Shown: positions 7,141 to 16,277, counted from the first letter of the stretch. The stretch: DNA of 64,000 nucleotides from Bog-756 sp963769905 (GCA_963769905.1 CAVYNG010000002.1:1984001-2048000); one strand, 5' to 3'. Translations and numbers: made by a program. The notes: generated by a model from the letters alone, not told the origin.

Positions 7141-8673
7141 TCAGCTCATCGCCGCGATGGGGTGCTTCGGCGGATAGGGGCCGAAGGTCAGCAGGTGCCG
7201 GGCGATCCCGCTGGTGAAGCTCTCGATGTAGGCCAACTTCCGAACCATGTAGCTGTGGTTCTCCTTCGGGTCGAGGTAGAGGTTGTAGAGGCGTCCGTGC
7301 GAGTAGCGCTGGGTGACCCCGGTGAAGCCTCCGAGGTTGAAGCAGTCGCGATCGTCGTCGGAGGAGGACGCGACCATGAACTTCCACTCCCCGACACGAA
7401 GGCCGGAGAAAACGTTGGTCAACCAGTAGTAGAGGTACTTCCGGTTCGAGACGCCCTCGGCGTCGAGCAGGAACGAGGTCTGGTCCACGCCGTCGACGTA
7501 ACGATCGGCCGGGACCGAGTCGGCGGTGCCGGCGAGGCCGAGGAAGGTATTGAACAGGTCCATCTGGGAGAAGATGCCGTCCGATCCCCGGTCCGCGGCG
7601 ATCATCCCGGGCCAGGTCACGATCGCCGGCACCCGCTGACCGCCTTCCCAGGTCGATCCCTTCGCGCTTCGGAACGGTGAGTACGCGGCGTCGGGCCAGG
7701 TCTCCATCTCGGGCCCGTTGTCCGAGGAGATGAAGACGAGGGTGTCCTCCATCTGACCGGTCGCCTCCAATTCGGCGACCAGCCGGCCGACGATGTCGTC
7801 GAGCTCGACGATGGTGTCCTTGTAGGGATGCTTGGCCGGCGAGGAGCCGAGGAACCGCTCGTGCGGATAGTTGTCGAAGTGGGCGCCGCGGGTGCAGTGA
7901 TAGAGGAACCACGGTTGCCGCTCGCCGGCGGGCGGTTCCGCCATCCGGCGGATGAAGTCGAGGGAGTAGGTGGCCCACCTGTCGTCGAGCTGCGAGAGGA
8001 CCGGGATGGTCACCTCCTCGACGTTCTCGGTCGAGCCACCTCGAGTGGCGTGGACGAAGCACTTGTTGAACGGCAAGTTCTTCACCCATTCGGTGCGCTC
8101 TTCGCTGTAGACGATCTCGGGGAAGAAAGAGGGATCACGCCACTCGGTGTACATGTCCGAGACCGAGAGGAAGCCGTAGAAGTCGTCGAAACCGACGTTC
8201 TGGGGCTGCGACTCGACGTTCTCGCCGAGATGCCACTTGCCGACCGCCTGGGTCACGTACCCCGCGTCGGAGAGCAGCGTCGCCAACGTGACTTCACCGT
8301 CGAGCCCTCCACGTTGCCCGTACATCGGGGGCCGCAGCAGCCCGTGCCGCATCGGGAGCCGTCCGGTCATCAGGGACGCCCTCGAGGGAGTGCACGACGG
8401 CTCCGAGTAGCAAGAGGTGAGGAGCAGACCACGGCGTGCCAGCCGGTCGATGTGCGGCGTCGGCGCACCGACCGCGATGCCGCCCCCGTAGCAGCCGAAG
8501 TCGCCCCAGCCGACGTCGTCGAAGAGGATCACGAGGAAGTTGGGCCGACGGCCCCCCGCCCGGTAGCGATCCAACGAGGCGGCGGCGCGCGCCTCCTGCT
8601 CCTCGATGACGAAGCGCGGCTCACTCGCGTCGGAATGGCGCGTCGTCTCGGCGACGACTGGATCGTGCGGCAT
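7141..8673 (-). CDS. Sulfatase (type I, formylglycine-dependent)
   Basis: Sulfate-ester hydrolase of 510 residues in the alkaline-phosphatase superfamily. The metal-binding start FLVILFDDVGWGD has D52 and D53. The formylglycine motif is C94 in EPSCTPSRASLMTGR, and GKWHLGE and SSDNGPE supply further active-site residues. No signal peptide is visible, so a cytoplasmic enzyme or non-classical export is likely. Activity requires a formylglycine-generating enzyme, which is not in this window. Its partner is the adjacent lipoprotein esterase, 19 bp downstream. The organism also has three sulfotransferase-like genes at 21945-26363, so both making and breaking sulfate esters are represented. Which ester is cleaved is unknown. 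Confidence 0.92.
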   Translation of the reverse strand: MPHDPVVAETTRHSDASEPRFVIEEQEARAAASLDRYRAGGRRPNFLVILFDDVGWGDFGCYGGGIAVGAPTPHIDRLARRGLLLTSCYSEPSCTPSRASLMTGRLPMRHGLLRPPMYGQRGGLDGEVTLATLLSDAGYVTQAVGKWHLGENVESQPQNVGFDDFYGFLSVSDMYTEWRDPSFFPEIVYSEERTEWVKNLPFNKCFVHATRGGSTENVEEVTIPVLSQLDDRWATYSLDFIRRMAEPPAGERQPWFLYHCTRGAHFDNYPHERFLGSSPAKHPYKDTIVELDDIVGRLVAELEATGQMEDTLVFISSDNGPEMETWPDAAYSPFRSAKGSTWEGGQRVPAIVTWPGMIAADRGSDGIFSQMDLFNTFLGLAGTADSVPADRYVDGVDQTSFLLDAEGVSNRKYLYYWLTNVFSGLRVGEWKFMVASSSDDDRDCFNLGGFTGVTQRYSHGRLYNLYLDPKENHSYMVRKLAYIESFTSGIARHLLTFGPYPPKHPIAAMS

Positions 8674-8731
8674 CGGAGGTGCTCCCCGGGCTCGGATGGC
8701 TGCCCGATGCTAACGAGTCCAGCCGGCTCGG

Positions 8732-9733
8732 TTACGAGGAAGGTCCGGGTCCCTTCGGCCCTCTCGGGGCGGTCACCGCGAGCGTCCCGCTCCGCGCCAC
8801 GAGGTCGTCCGTCCATCGGGGTGGCGTGCGCTCCAAGGCCGCCCGGTCCCAGCCGCCGAGGTCCGCCGCCGCCGCGTATGTCGTCTCGAGAAAGCCGATG
8901 AGCACGGCCGTCGGGTCGGCGGCGGCCCTCACCACCTCGTAGGGAAGAAGGAATTCCCCGAGGTCGGCGTCGTAGCGGGCTCCGGACGGGGTGACGGTCG
9001 CCTCGGCATAGCCCGCCGGCTCGGGGTAGGCGTAGCTGTAGAACGCACCCTCGATCCCACCGCCCGGCCAGAACCCGGCGCTGCTCACCTCGTGCGAGTA
9101 GGCCTCCACCATCACGTGCTCGCCACAGTGCGGTGCGCCCGCCAGATGAGGAGGCGCGATCCGCCCCGAGAACCTGGTCGTCGCCAAGTCGAGCCCTCCC
9201 CAGAAGAAGTGCACCGGGCTCGCCTTTCCGACATAGGTCGCCCGGAACCGGTGGAGAACCAGTGAGGTGCTGACCAGCACGCGCCAGAACCGCTCGACGT
9301 ACTCCCTGTCGTAGGAACGGTGGACCTCGTCCTGCTCGAAGGGGATGGCATCGGGGATCTCCACAGGCATCGGCCAGACCAGCGGGTCGATGCCGAGCTC
9401 CTCGAGCGCCGCCGTCGTCTCGGCGTAGAAGCTGGAGACGGACCGAGACTCGAGCGTGACGGTCCGGAACTCACCGGAGACGTCGATCCGCAATACGTGG
9501 TCGACGAAGTCGAAGGCGATCTCGAAGCCCCTTCCGTCTGCGGTCCACATGAGCGACGTGGTCAACCCACGCGCGGTGACGTAGAGGGTGACGTTCCACC
9601 AGTGGTTGAGGAGCGGCGAATGGGCGAGGCGCACCTTGCCGACGACCTGGGTGAAGAGCTGCAACGTGTCGCGAGTGTCCGCCCACTCGTCGAGGGGGAG
9701 CGGTGGCCACATCTGCCGTGCAGCACTCTCCAT
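8732..9733 (-). CDS. DUF5996 family protein
   Basis: Conserved protein of 333 residues that resembles the DUF5996 family: N-terminal WPPLPLDEWADTRDTLQLF, a central FWGGLDLATTRFSG and a C-terminal EFLLPYE. It has no signal peptide or membrane span, so it should be cytoplasmic. Its biochemical role is not known to me. The ATG at 9733 has GGAGG about 8 nt upstream. It precedes the sulfatase on the same strand with 58 bp between them, and may be co-transcribed. Confidence 0.8.
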   Translation of the reverse strand: MESAARQMWPPLPLDEWADTRDTLQLFTQVVGKVRLAHSPLLNHWWNVTLYVTARGLTTSLMWTADGRGFEIAFDFVDHVLRIDVSGEFRTVTLESRSVSSFYAETTAALEELGIDPLVWPMPVEIPDAIPFEQDEVHRSYDREYVERFWRVLVSTSLVLHRFRATYVGKASPVHFFWGGLDLATTRFSGRIAPPHLAGAPHCGEHVMVEAYSHEVSSAGFWPGGGIEGAFYSYAYPEPAGYAEATVTPSGARYDADLGEFLLPYEVVRAAADPTAVLIGFLETTYAAAADLGGWDRAALERTPPRWTDDLVARSGTLAVTAPRGPKGPGPSS

Positions 9734-9802
9734 CGCCCGCGCCTCCGAGCTCGGACCGCCTCCTAATCTGCCCGCCGAGGAAGGCTAGCTTGTCGGTGCC
9801 GG

Positions 9803-9876
9803 TGGGGACGGAGGGAGTCGAACCCTCACTGGAGGCGGTTTAAGCGCCTTGCCTCTGCCGGTTGGGCTACGTCCCC
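9803..9876 (-). tRNA. tRNA, anticodon UAA (Leu by anticodon), short variable loop
   Basis: A complete cloverleaf on the minus strand. The acceptor stem is GGGGACG/CGTCCCC with discriminator A. The D arm is GCC/GGC and contains GG. The anticodon stem AGGCG/CGCCT closes the loop CTTAAAC, giving anticodon TAA. The T arm is GAGGG/CCCTC with loop TTCGACT. CCA is not encoded. The variable region is only CCAGT, five bases, whereas leucine tRNAs normally have a long variable arm. The assignment to leucine therefore rests on the anticodon alone. A -10 box ends 6 nt upstream of the mature 5' end. Confidence 0.85.
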
Positions 9877-9882
9877 TGCGCC

Positions 9883-9888
9883 AGGTTA
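9883..9888 (-). promoter_or_regulatory. Putative -10 box of the tRNA gene
   Basis: TAACCT on the minus strand ends 6 nt before the mature tRNA 5' end, so transcription could begin at or next to the first tRNA base. Confidence 0.4.
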
Positions 9889-9946
9889 GGACCTCGACCG
9901 ACCAAGTACGGGGTCGAAGCGTCGGGCGGCTCTGCGCGTCGACGCG

Positions 9947-11557
9947 CTACAGCCGGGCGTGGAGCGCCGACACAACCCGGACTTCCTCGTCACGCGGCGC
10001 GTCGACCAGCGTGCAGATTCGGGGAGAGCCGGGCCATGGCCCGAGCACCGTGGTCGGGCGGCGATCGGGATCCCAGTTGGTCCATGCCTCCGGCTCGATC
10101 TCCGACGGCGCCCCGCCCGTTCTGCGCCCGTCTGCGGGTGAGCCGCTCCGCGCAAAGGCGATCCACGCGCGACGGACGGCGGCGGACAGCTCGAACGCCC
10201 GCTCGCCTCCCCCGGCGAAGGTCTGGACCACCGGGTTGTGGACCGTCCCGAAGACGAAGGGAAGGTCGATGGCGTGGCAGGAGCCGAGGAGGCCGCCGAA
10301 GGCCGGAGATTCCCAGGTGAACAAGTAGCAGTAGGTCCCCACCCCGACGCCGGCCCTCCACGCGTGGGCGTCGGCGAGCTCGAGGGTCGGGACCCGGAAG
10401 AGGTGCTCGGTCGCGATCGCGTTCCAGACGGCGAGCGGGGTCACCGACTCCCCCCGCCCCTCGCGGATCTCGCGGACCGTGTGCACCATCTGCGCGCCCG
10501 CGTCCGGGTCCGGGGTGATCCGCCGCATCCAGCGTCCGAGGGCCTTGTCGTCGAGCGAGCCGAGATCGGTGTGTCCGAGCGCGAAGAAGGCCGACTCGTC
10601 ACGGGTGGTCCCGAGTATGACCGGCACGTCCGTCGCGACACCGTCGGCGACCGCCTGCTCGGGACTGCGGGAGAGCAGCCCTCCGTCGACAACCGGCTTC
10701 ACGAGCAGACCGCTGTCGTCGACCGCGCCACTGGTCTGGCCGAACGAGGAGATCGCCTGGACCCACTGCTCTGCAGGAACCTGCTCCAGCTCGGCCCGCG
10801 AGAGCCCGACACCGAGGTGGGCGGCGAGCTTCTCGGCCAAGGTCGCCGCGTCGTCCATCGACGCGGTATAGGGCGGTCCGCTCTGGACGATCGCCCGGTG
10901 GAACAATCCACGAGCAGCCTCGACCCCCAACAGGCTGGCGACGCTCATCCCACCCGCCGACTCGCCGAAGAGCGTGACGTTGTCCGGATCGCCGCCGAAG
11001 ACGTCGATGTGCTCGTGCACCCAGTGGAGCGCCGCCACCTGATCGGCGAGGCCCCAGTTGCCACAACCGAGCCACTCTCGGCCGTCGAGCCACTCCTGGC
11101 CGCCCTCCCCGAGCGCGGGATGCGCGAGGAACCCGAGCGCACCGAGTCGGTAATTGATGGTGACGACCACCACATCGCCCTCACGTGCGAGCGTGCCGCC
11201 ACGGTAGAGACCGCCCGATCCCGAGCCGGTGAGGAACGAGCCGCCGTGGATCCAGACCATCACCGGACGCCGACCGTTGTCGGGGGCGGGGGTCCAGATG
11301 TTCAGGGTGAGGCAGTCCTCCGAGACGACCTCGGGGTCCCGTCCGAGGGTGAGCTCGATCAGGTTCTCCGACTGGGGAGCGACGGGAGTGAAACGATCGC
11401 AGTCCTTGATACCCACCCAGGCTTCCGGCGGCGCAGGCGGGCGCCACCGATGTGGACCGGCCGGCGACGCCGCGTAGGGTATGCCCGAGAAGGACAAGAT
11501 CCCTCGTCGCTCCACCCCTCTGATTCGGCCTGTGCGGACCTCCACGACCCCGTTCAC
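9947..11557 (-). CDS. Carboxylesterase/lipase family (type B)
   Basis: Alpha/beta-hydrolase of 536 residues. The oxyanion loop is WIHGGSF with HGG at 104-106, the nucleophile elbow is Ser200 in LFGESAGG, and the likely catalytic histidine is near residue 429 in GSCHAIDLP. The second type-B signature EDCLTLNIWTP is at about 80-90. No signal peptide is visible. GTG 11557 is chosen because GGAGGG lies 8 nt upstream; longer versions of the frame run into the opposite-strand NlpC gene. Such enzymes hydrolyse varied short-chain or aromatic esters, and nothing here narrows the substrate. Confidence 0.92.
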   Translation of the reverse strand: MNGVVEVRTGRIRGVERRGILSFSGIPYAASPAGPHRWRPPAPPEAWVGIKDCDRFTPVAPQSENLIELTLGRDPEVVSEDCLTLNIWTPAPDNGRRPVMVWIHGGSFLTGSGSGGLYRGGTLAREGDVVVVTINYRLGALGFLAHPALGEGGQEWLDGREWLGCGNWGLADQVAALHWVHEHIDVFGGDPDNVTLFGESAGGMSVASLLGVEAARGLFHRAIVQSGPPYTASMDDAATLAEKLAAHLGVGLSRAELEQVPAEQWVQAISSFGQTSGAVDDSGLLVKPVVDGGLLSRSPEQAVADGVATDVPVILGTTRDESAFFALGHTDLGSLDDKALGRWMRRITPDPDAGAQMVHTVREIREGRGESVTPLAVWNAIATEHLFRVPTLELADAHAWRAGVGVGTYCYLFTWESPAFGGLLGSCHAIDLPFVFGTVHNPVVQTFAGGGERAFELSAAVRRAWIAFARSGSPADGRRTGGAPSEIEPEAWTNWDPDRRPTTVLGPWPGSPRICTLVDAPRDEEVRVVSALHARL

Positions 11558-11624
11558 TGTTGTGCCCTCCAATGCTCCAGTTCGTGCCGCGGACTGCCGA
11601 TATCCCTGGAGATAGCTCCACGCC

Positions 11625-13040
11625 ATGGAACCACGCCGTCGGCCATCTGAGGGGGGGAAGATCCCGACCGCCCTTCCCAACAGGGGCGACGGCTTCGGAC
11701 GACCACTGGAACCCCACCTCGTGCCACGCCCCGCCCGCACCGCCAGTGCCCAGCTGCGCGGTTCTCGAGCCCGCCTCGGAGCCTTCGTCTGCGGGACCGC
11801 CCTCGCCACCGTCGTCTGGACGACTGTCGCGACGACCCCGTCGGTCGCGACAACCCCGTCGGCCGGGTCGTCGGCGCCGAGCTCGACGACCACCACCTCC
11901 GCAGCGAACCCCTCGCAGTCACAGATCAACGCCACCGAGTCCGAAGTCGCCACGATCGAGGGCCAGATCGCGAACCAGCAGAAGACCCTCGACCAGGCCG
12001 ACGAGCAGTACGACCAGGTGTCGGTCAACCTGACTTCGACGCGAGGGGCCCTCACGTCGACCAAGGCGTCCATCCGCGCGACGAAGGCGAAGATCGCCGC
12101 CGAGCGGACGCACCTCGCGAAGGACGCGGTCCAGTCCTACATCGGCGACACGTCCGGTAACGCGGTCGCGGAGATCTTCGCCGCGCCGTCGAGCGGGTCG
12201 CAGACGAAGGCCTTGTACCAACAGGTCGGTGTGGGCAACGTCGTCGCGGACGTGAAGCGAGTACAAACGAGTCAGCACCAGCTGAACGACACCCAGGCGA
12301 AGCTGCTCAGCGAGCAACAAAACGAGACGACTCAGCTCGCCGCCGAAAGCCAGGCGCGCCAGAACGCGTCCTCGGCGGCCTCGCTCTCCGAGGCCACCCT
12401 TGCACAGGTCAAGGGCACCCTCGCCCAGCAGATCGCCGCACAGGCGGCGGTGCAGGCTGCTGCGGCTGCACAGGCGGCAGCGGCCGCGAGCACCGCGGCA
12501 CAGAAGCAGGCCGCAGCGGCGCAGGCGGCGCAGGCCGCGCAGGTGGCGAACGCGGTCAGCGGTGGGAGCGCAGCGGCCGGCAACGCGAACGACTCGGCGA
12601 ACCAGGCCGCCGGATCGTCGATCGGACCGATCCAGAGCGGGAACACTCCTCAGGCCGCCGGCCTCGCGGCAGTGCACGGCGCGATGCAGTACCTCGGCGT
12701 GCCCTACGTCTGGGGCGGCGCGAGCTCGGCCGGCGTCGACTGCTCCGGTCTCACCATGCTGGCCTGGTCACAAGCCGGCGTCTCGCTCCCCCATTCGGCC
12801 GCCGACCAGTACGCGGATTCCGAGCACGTGAGCCTCTCGAACCTCGAGCCGGGCGACCTCCTCTTCTACGACCTCGACGGGACGGGCATCGACCACGTGG
12901 TGATGTACGTCGGCCCGGTCCTCGACGGCCAGGCGACTGCCTACGGCGTCGACACCATCATCCAGGCTGCCCACACCGGAACGGTCGTCACCTTCAATCC
13001 TCTCTGGTACTACGGCCTGGTCGGTGCCGGCCGGCCCTGA
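11625..13040 (+). CDS. NlpC/P60 peptidoglycan hydrolase with N-terminal coiled coil
   Basis: Secreted cell-wall endopeptidase of 471 residues, RipA-like in layout. A hydrophobic signal segment RLGAFVCGTALATVVW follows a basic leader, then a long Ala/Gln-rich coiled coil from about 100 to 290, then the C40 peptidase domain. Catalytic Cys373 lies in GVDCSGL and His424 in GIDHVVMYVG. The domain would cleave D-Glu-mDAP bonds in peptidoglycan, and the coiled coil probably controls access or partner binding. The start is uncertain: ATG 11625 leaves a long leader before the signal, and GTG 11721 would give a more typical signal peptide. It diverges from the carboxylesterase. Confidence 0.9.
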   Translation: MEPRRRPSEGGKIPTALPNRGDGFGRPLEPHLVPRPARTASAQLRGSRARLGAFVCGTALATVVWTTVATTPSVATTPSAGSSAPSSTTTTSAANPSQSQINATESEVATIEGQIANQQKTLDQADEQYDQVSVNLTSTRGALTSTKASIRATKAKIAAERTHLAKDAVQSYIGDTSGNAVAEIFAAPSSGSQTKALYQQVGVGNVVADVKRVQTSQHQLNDTQAKLLSEQQNETTQLAAESQARQNASSAASLSEATLAQVKGTLAQQIAAQAAVQAAAAAQAAAAASTAAQKQAAAAQAAQAAQVANAVSGGSAAAGNANDSANQAAGSSIGPIQSGNTPQAAGLAAVHGAMQYLGVPYVWGGASSAGVDCSGLTMLAWSQAGVSLPHSAADQYADSEHVSLSNLEPGDLLFYDLDGTGIDHVVMYVGPVLDGQATAYGVDTIIQAAHTGTVVTFNPLWYYGLVGAGRP

Positions 13041-13126
13041 GCGCGCGAGGACGCCGCTGCGGACCGGACCACGTGCGGGGAGATGCCCGCGGCGGGACGA
13101 CCGGGCGTAAGGTCGCCCCCGAGTCC

Positions 13127-14167
13127 ATGGCGCCCGAGCTGACCATCATCGTTCCCGCGTTCAACGAGGCGGCGCGGCTCGCGGACGGAATGCGGCGTTT
13201 CGAGGCCGCGGTCGCGTCCGGCGCGATCGACGTCGAAACGACCGAGGTCGTGGTGGTCGACGACGGGAGTACCGATCGGACCGAGGCGGCCGCCGGCAAG
13301 CTCCTCGCCCCGCTCCCGCACCATCGAGTGGTCCGCCACCCGGTCAACCGCGGGAAGGGGGCCGCGATCCGCACGGGCGTGGGGATGGCGACCGGTGCGT
13401 TCACCGCCTACATGGACGCCGACATGGCGATCGACCCGCTCGCAGTCCCCCTGCTCCTCGACGGCCTCGTCTCGCACGACGTCGCGGTCGGCTCGAGGGC
13501 GCTGCCCGCCTCGATGGTCGAGAGCACCTACGCGGTCCGGGCACTGATGGGCAGGCTCTTCAACCAGCTGGTCACCACCGGGACAGGTCTCCGACTCCGC
13601 GACACCCAGTGCGGCTTCAAAGCGTTCCGCACCCCGGCGGCCCGCCTGCTGTTCCACCTGGCGACGATCGAGAGATTCGCCTTCGACGTCGAGGTCCTGA
13701 CCCATGCACGACGGCTCGGGCTTCGGATCACGGAGGTGCCGGTGCACTGGCGCCACGTTCCTGGGAGCACCATCCATCCGCTGCCCGACTCGTTTGCGAT
13801 GCTGGCCGACGTCTACCGTTCGCGGCTCGGACTCCGGCCGCCTGCGCCTGTCACCACCGTGTTCGTGCGCGAGAGGGAGGGCCGCAGGCCCGACTCCGAG
13901 GTGGTCGCACGGATCGGGTCCGCGCTGGCACCGCTGCTCGGAGACGTCCCCGTACCGGTGCTCGTCCGTGAAAGGGAGGTCGCGGTCCTCCTCGCGCTGG
14001 TCACACCCTCGGACGCGACAGCCGCGCTCAGTGCACTTCGAACTGCGCTCGCCCCGCTCGAGGTCTCTGCCCGGCCGTTGAGCCCGAGCTCGCTCCGATC
14101 CCTCGGATCGCTCGGAGGCCGGCTGCAGCCTGCCTCCGGTCCCGTCGGCCCAGCCGAACAGCCTTGA
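13127..14167 (+). CDS. Glycosyltransferase family 2, dolichyl-phosphate beta-glucosyltransferase-like
   Basis: GT-A fold transferase of 346 residues. The N-terminus ELTIIVPAFNEAARL, the nucleotide-sugar motif VVVVDDGSTD near 41-50, and MDADMA with D97 and D99 match polyprenyl-phosphate glycosyltransferases. The stretch DTQCGFKAF is diagnostic of that group. About 100 C-terminal residues extend past the usual catalytic core and carry no motif I recognise. It probably loads a sugar onto a polyprenyl phosphate at the inner membrane face for later use by GT-C enzymes, for example the one at 17133-18893. ATG 13127 is chosen because the family core starts 4 residues later. Confidence 0.88.
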   Translation: MAPELTIIVPAFNEAARLADGMRRFEAAVASGAIDVETTEVVVVDDGSTDRTEAAAGKLLAPLPHHRVVRHPVNRGKGAAIRTGVGMATGAFTAYMDADMAIDPLAVPLLLDGLVSHDVAVGSRALPASMVESTYAVRALMGRLFNQLVTTGTGLRLRDTQCGFKAFRTPAARLLFHLATIERFAFDVEVLTHARRLGLRITEVPVHWRHVPGSTIHPLPDSFAMLADVYRSRLGLRPPAPVTTVFVREREGRRPDSEVVARIGSALAPLLGDVPVPVLVREREVAVLLALVTPSDATAALSALRTALAPLEVSARPLSPSSLRSLGSLGGRLQPASGPVGPAEQP

Positions 14168-14216
14168 CGCCTCCCTTCACCGGCTCCCTGCCGGGTTGGA
14201 ACCAGGCAGCAGTACC

Positions 14217-15176
14217 ATGCGCCGAGTGACCTCGGACCGGGTGGAGCAGGAGACGACGAGGGACGTGCGGCGGGCGCCGACCGACCGCGACCTCATCGAC
14301 GCCGTGGTCGAGAACGGCACACGCGGCACGAGCAGGTCGCTCTCGATCGTGCCGGTCCCGAACTTCCTGGAGGAAGACCCGCCCGACGAGCTCCGACGCT
14401 CCGACGTCGACGGGTGGGGGCGGTCCGAGCACATGCGGGCGATCGTGCGGCGTCTCTACGACCCCGTCTACCGCTACTGGTTCCGTGTCGAGTGGGAAGG
14501 GATGGAGAAGATCCCGACCGAGGGCGGTGCCCTGCTCATCGCCAACCACGCGGGCGCCATCCCCTCGGATGCGCCGGCCATCATGCACGGTGTCGAGAGC
14601 GAGCTCGGCCGTCCGGTCTACGGCCTCGCCGACTACTTCTTCCGCACGATCCCGGTGGTCGGGACCGTGTGGTCGAGGACCGGCGGCGTGCCGGCCCACC
14701 CCGACAATGCCTACCGCCTCTTGCACGACCAGCGACAGCTCGCACTGGTGTTCCCCGAGGGGACGAAGGCGACCTCCAAGACGTACGCCGACCGGTACCG
14801 ACTCCGCCGGTTCGGGCGTGGAGGTTTCGTCGAGATCGCGATGCGGGCGGGGGTGCCGATCGTCCCGATCGCCGTAGTGGGCGCCGAGGAGTCGATGCCG
14901 ATCGTCTTCCGGGTCGGCGGACTGGCGAAGCTGCTCAAGCTCCCGTACTTCCCGGTGACGGTCAACTCGCTCCTGCTCGGCCCGCTCGGGTACGTCACCT
15001 ACTTCCCGGTCAAGATGAAGATGCGCGTCCTCGACCCGATCACCTTCGACGTCGAGCCGAGCCTCGAGCGCTATTCGAGGAGCAAGGTGATGGACGAGGC
15101 GGAGAACGTCCGGGCCGCGCTCCAAGAGGCCCTCCACGACATGCTCCGCGAACGGCGCAGCATCTGGTTCGGCTGA
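14217..15176 (+). CDS. Lysophospholipid acyltransferase family protein (PlsC-like)
   Basis: Membrane-associated acyltransferase of 319 residues. The catalytic histidine motif reads NHAGAIPSD with H111 and D118, an HX6D spacing instead of the classical HX4D, and the acceptor motif FPEGT is at 179-183. HX6D with NHAG is common to a distinct actinobacterial branch. The gene is followed after 5 bp by an epimerase-like SDR, a pairing that matches M. tuberculosis Rv0502/Rv0501. A shared role in envelope lipid or glycolipid synthesis is therefore likely, but not defined. ATG 14217 is preferred over an upstream TTG at 14196. Confidence 0.88.
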   Translation: MRRVTSDRVEQETTRDVRRAPTDRDLIDAVVENGTRGTSRSLSIVPVPNFLEEDPPDELRRSDVDGWGRSEHMRAIVRRLYDPVYRYWFRVEWEGMEKIPTEGGALLIANHAGAIPSDAPAIMHGVESELGRPVYGLADYFFRTIPVVGTVWSRTGGVPAHPDNAYRLLHDQRQLALVFPEGTKATSKTYADRYRLRRFGRGGFVEIAMRAGVPIVPIAVVGAEESMPIVFRVGGLAKLLKLPYFPVTVNSLLLGPLGYVTYFPVKMKMRVLDPITFDVEPSLERYSRSKVMDEAENVRAALQEALHDMLRERRSIWFG

Positions 15177-15181
15177 TCCCG

Positions 15182-16228
15182 ATGGGCCGGCGCGTGCTGA
15201 TCACCGGTCTCGACACCTTCTGGGGCGGTCGGATGGCCCAGGCGCTCGAGGCCGAACCGGACATCGAGATGATCCTCGGGCTCGGAACCGACGATCCGAA
15301 GGTCCCGCTCGAGCGGACCGAGTTCGTGCGGTCCGATCAGAAGTACTCGATCCTCAACCGCATCGTGCGCGCGACCCAGGTCGACACGGTGGTCCACACG
15401 TTCCTCGAGACGAACTCCATTGCGGTGTCGAGCAACGCGCTCCACGAGATCAACGTGATCGGCACGCTGAACCTGCTCGCCGCCGCCGGTTCCGCCGGAT
15501 CATCGGTCCGCAAGGTGGTGATCAAGTCGTCGACACACGTCTACGGATCGGGCAAATCGGATCCTGCGTGGTTCCGCGAGGAGAACCAGCGGACCTCTCC
15601 GGTCCGGACCCGCCTCGAGCGGTCGCTCCTCGAGGTCGAGTCGGTGGTGCGGGACTTCAGCGAGGACAACCCGCACCTGACGGTCACCGTGCTGCGATTC
15701 GCCAACGTGCTCGGTACCGACATCCTGACGCCGATCAGCCACGACCTGCGCCGTCGCGTGCTGCCGTGCATCGCGGGCTTCGACCCGCTGCTCCAGTTCG
15801 TCGAGGAGGACGACGTCGTCCGTGCACTCGAGTTCGTCACCGGCAATCACCTGCCCGGTGTCTTCAACGTGGCGGGCTCGGGGAAGATCCCCTGGAGCGA
15901 GGTCGCGTCGATCACCGGTGCGTTCCTGCTGCCGCTTCCGCCGTTCCGGCCGGGCTTCTTCGCGGCGCCCTTCCGCCTGCTCGGCGGTCTCCAATTCCCC
16001 CCGGAGATGGAGGCGGTCGCCCGGTACGGGCGGGGTGTGGACACTTCGAAGCTGACCGCGGCGGGATTCGAGTACCGCTACACGAGCGCCGGGGCGGTCG
16101 ACAGCTTCGCCCAGGCGAACAACCTTCGGAGGGCCACCGGAAGGGGCGGTCCCGAGTACCGGTACGAACAGGACGTCGAGCAGTTCTTCCGGCACTCCCC
16201 CGCTGTCGTCCGGGGTATCGACGCCTGA
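15182..16228 (+). CDS. NAD-dependent epimerase/dehydratase family (extended SDR)
   Basis: Extended SDR of 348 residues. The nucleotide-binding loop is unusual, VLITGLDTFWGGRM, in place of the canonical GxxGxxG. A central KSSTHVYGS corresponds to the active-site region. The standard YxxxK is not evident, which argues against normal epimerase chemistry. It belongs with the acyltransferase just upstream, 5 bp away, a pair seen in other actinobacteria (GalE2-like Rv0501 with Rv0502). The GalE2 label in mycobacteria is by homology only. A hairpin follows the stop at 16241. Confidence 0.85.
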   Translation: MGRRVLITGLDTFWGGRMAQALEAEPDIEMILGLGTDDPKVPLERTEFVRSDQKYSILNRIVRATQVDTVVHTFLETNSIAVSSNALHEINVIGTLNLLAAAGSAGSSVRKVVIKSSTHVYGSGKSDPAWFREENQRTSPVRTRLERSLLEVESVVRDFSEDNPHLTVTVLRFANVLGTDILTPISHDLRRRVLPCIAGFDPLLQFVEEDDVVRALEFVTGNHLPGVFNVAGSGKIPWSEVASITGAFLLPLPPFRPGFFAAPFRLLGGLQFPPEMEAVARYGRGVDTSKLTAAGFEYRYTSAGAVDSFAQANNLRRATGRGGPEYRYEQDVEQFFRHSPAVVRGIDA

Positions 16229-16240
16229 GCCGTCTCACCG

Positions 16241-16259
16241 GGCCGCGGGCGCCGCGGCC
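16241..16259. terminator. Perfect inverted repeat between convergent genes
   Basis: GGCCGCGG and its exact complement flank a 3-nt loop. It lies 13 bp after the epimerase stop and 19 bp after the stop of the convergent GNAT gene, so it may end transcription in both directions. No T-run follows, which is common for candidate terminators in high-GC actinobacteria. Confidence 0.45.
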
Positions 16260-16277
16260 TCGTCCCGTGATGCGAAT

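Noticed and set aside
9947..12073. A 708-residue version of the carboxylesterase
   Set aside because: The extra N-terminus overlaps the NlpC/P60 gene on the other strand and has no coding character; GTG 11557 has a good ribosome site.
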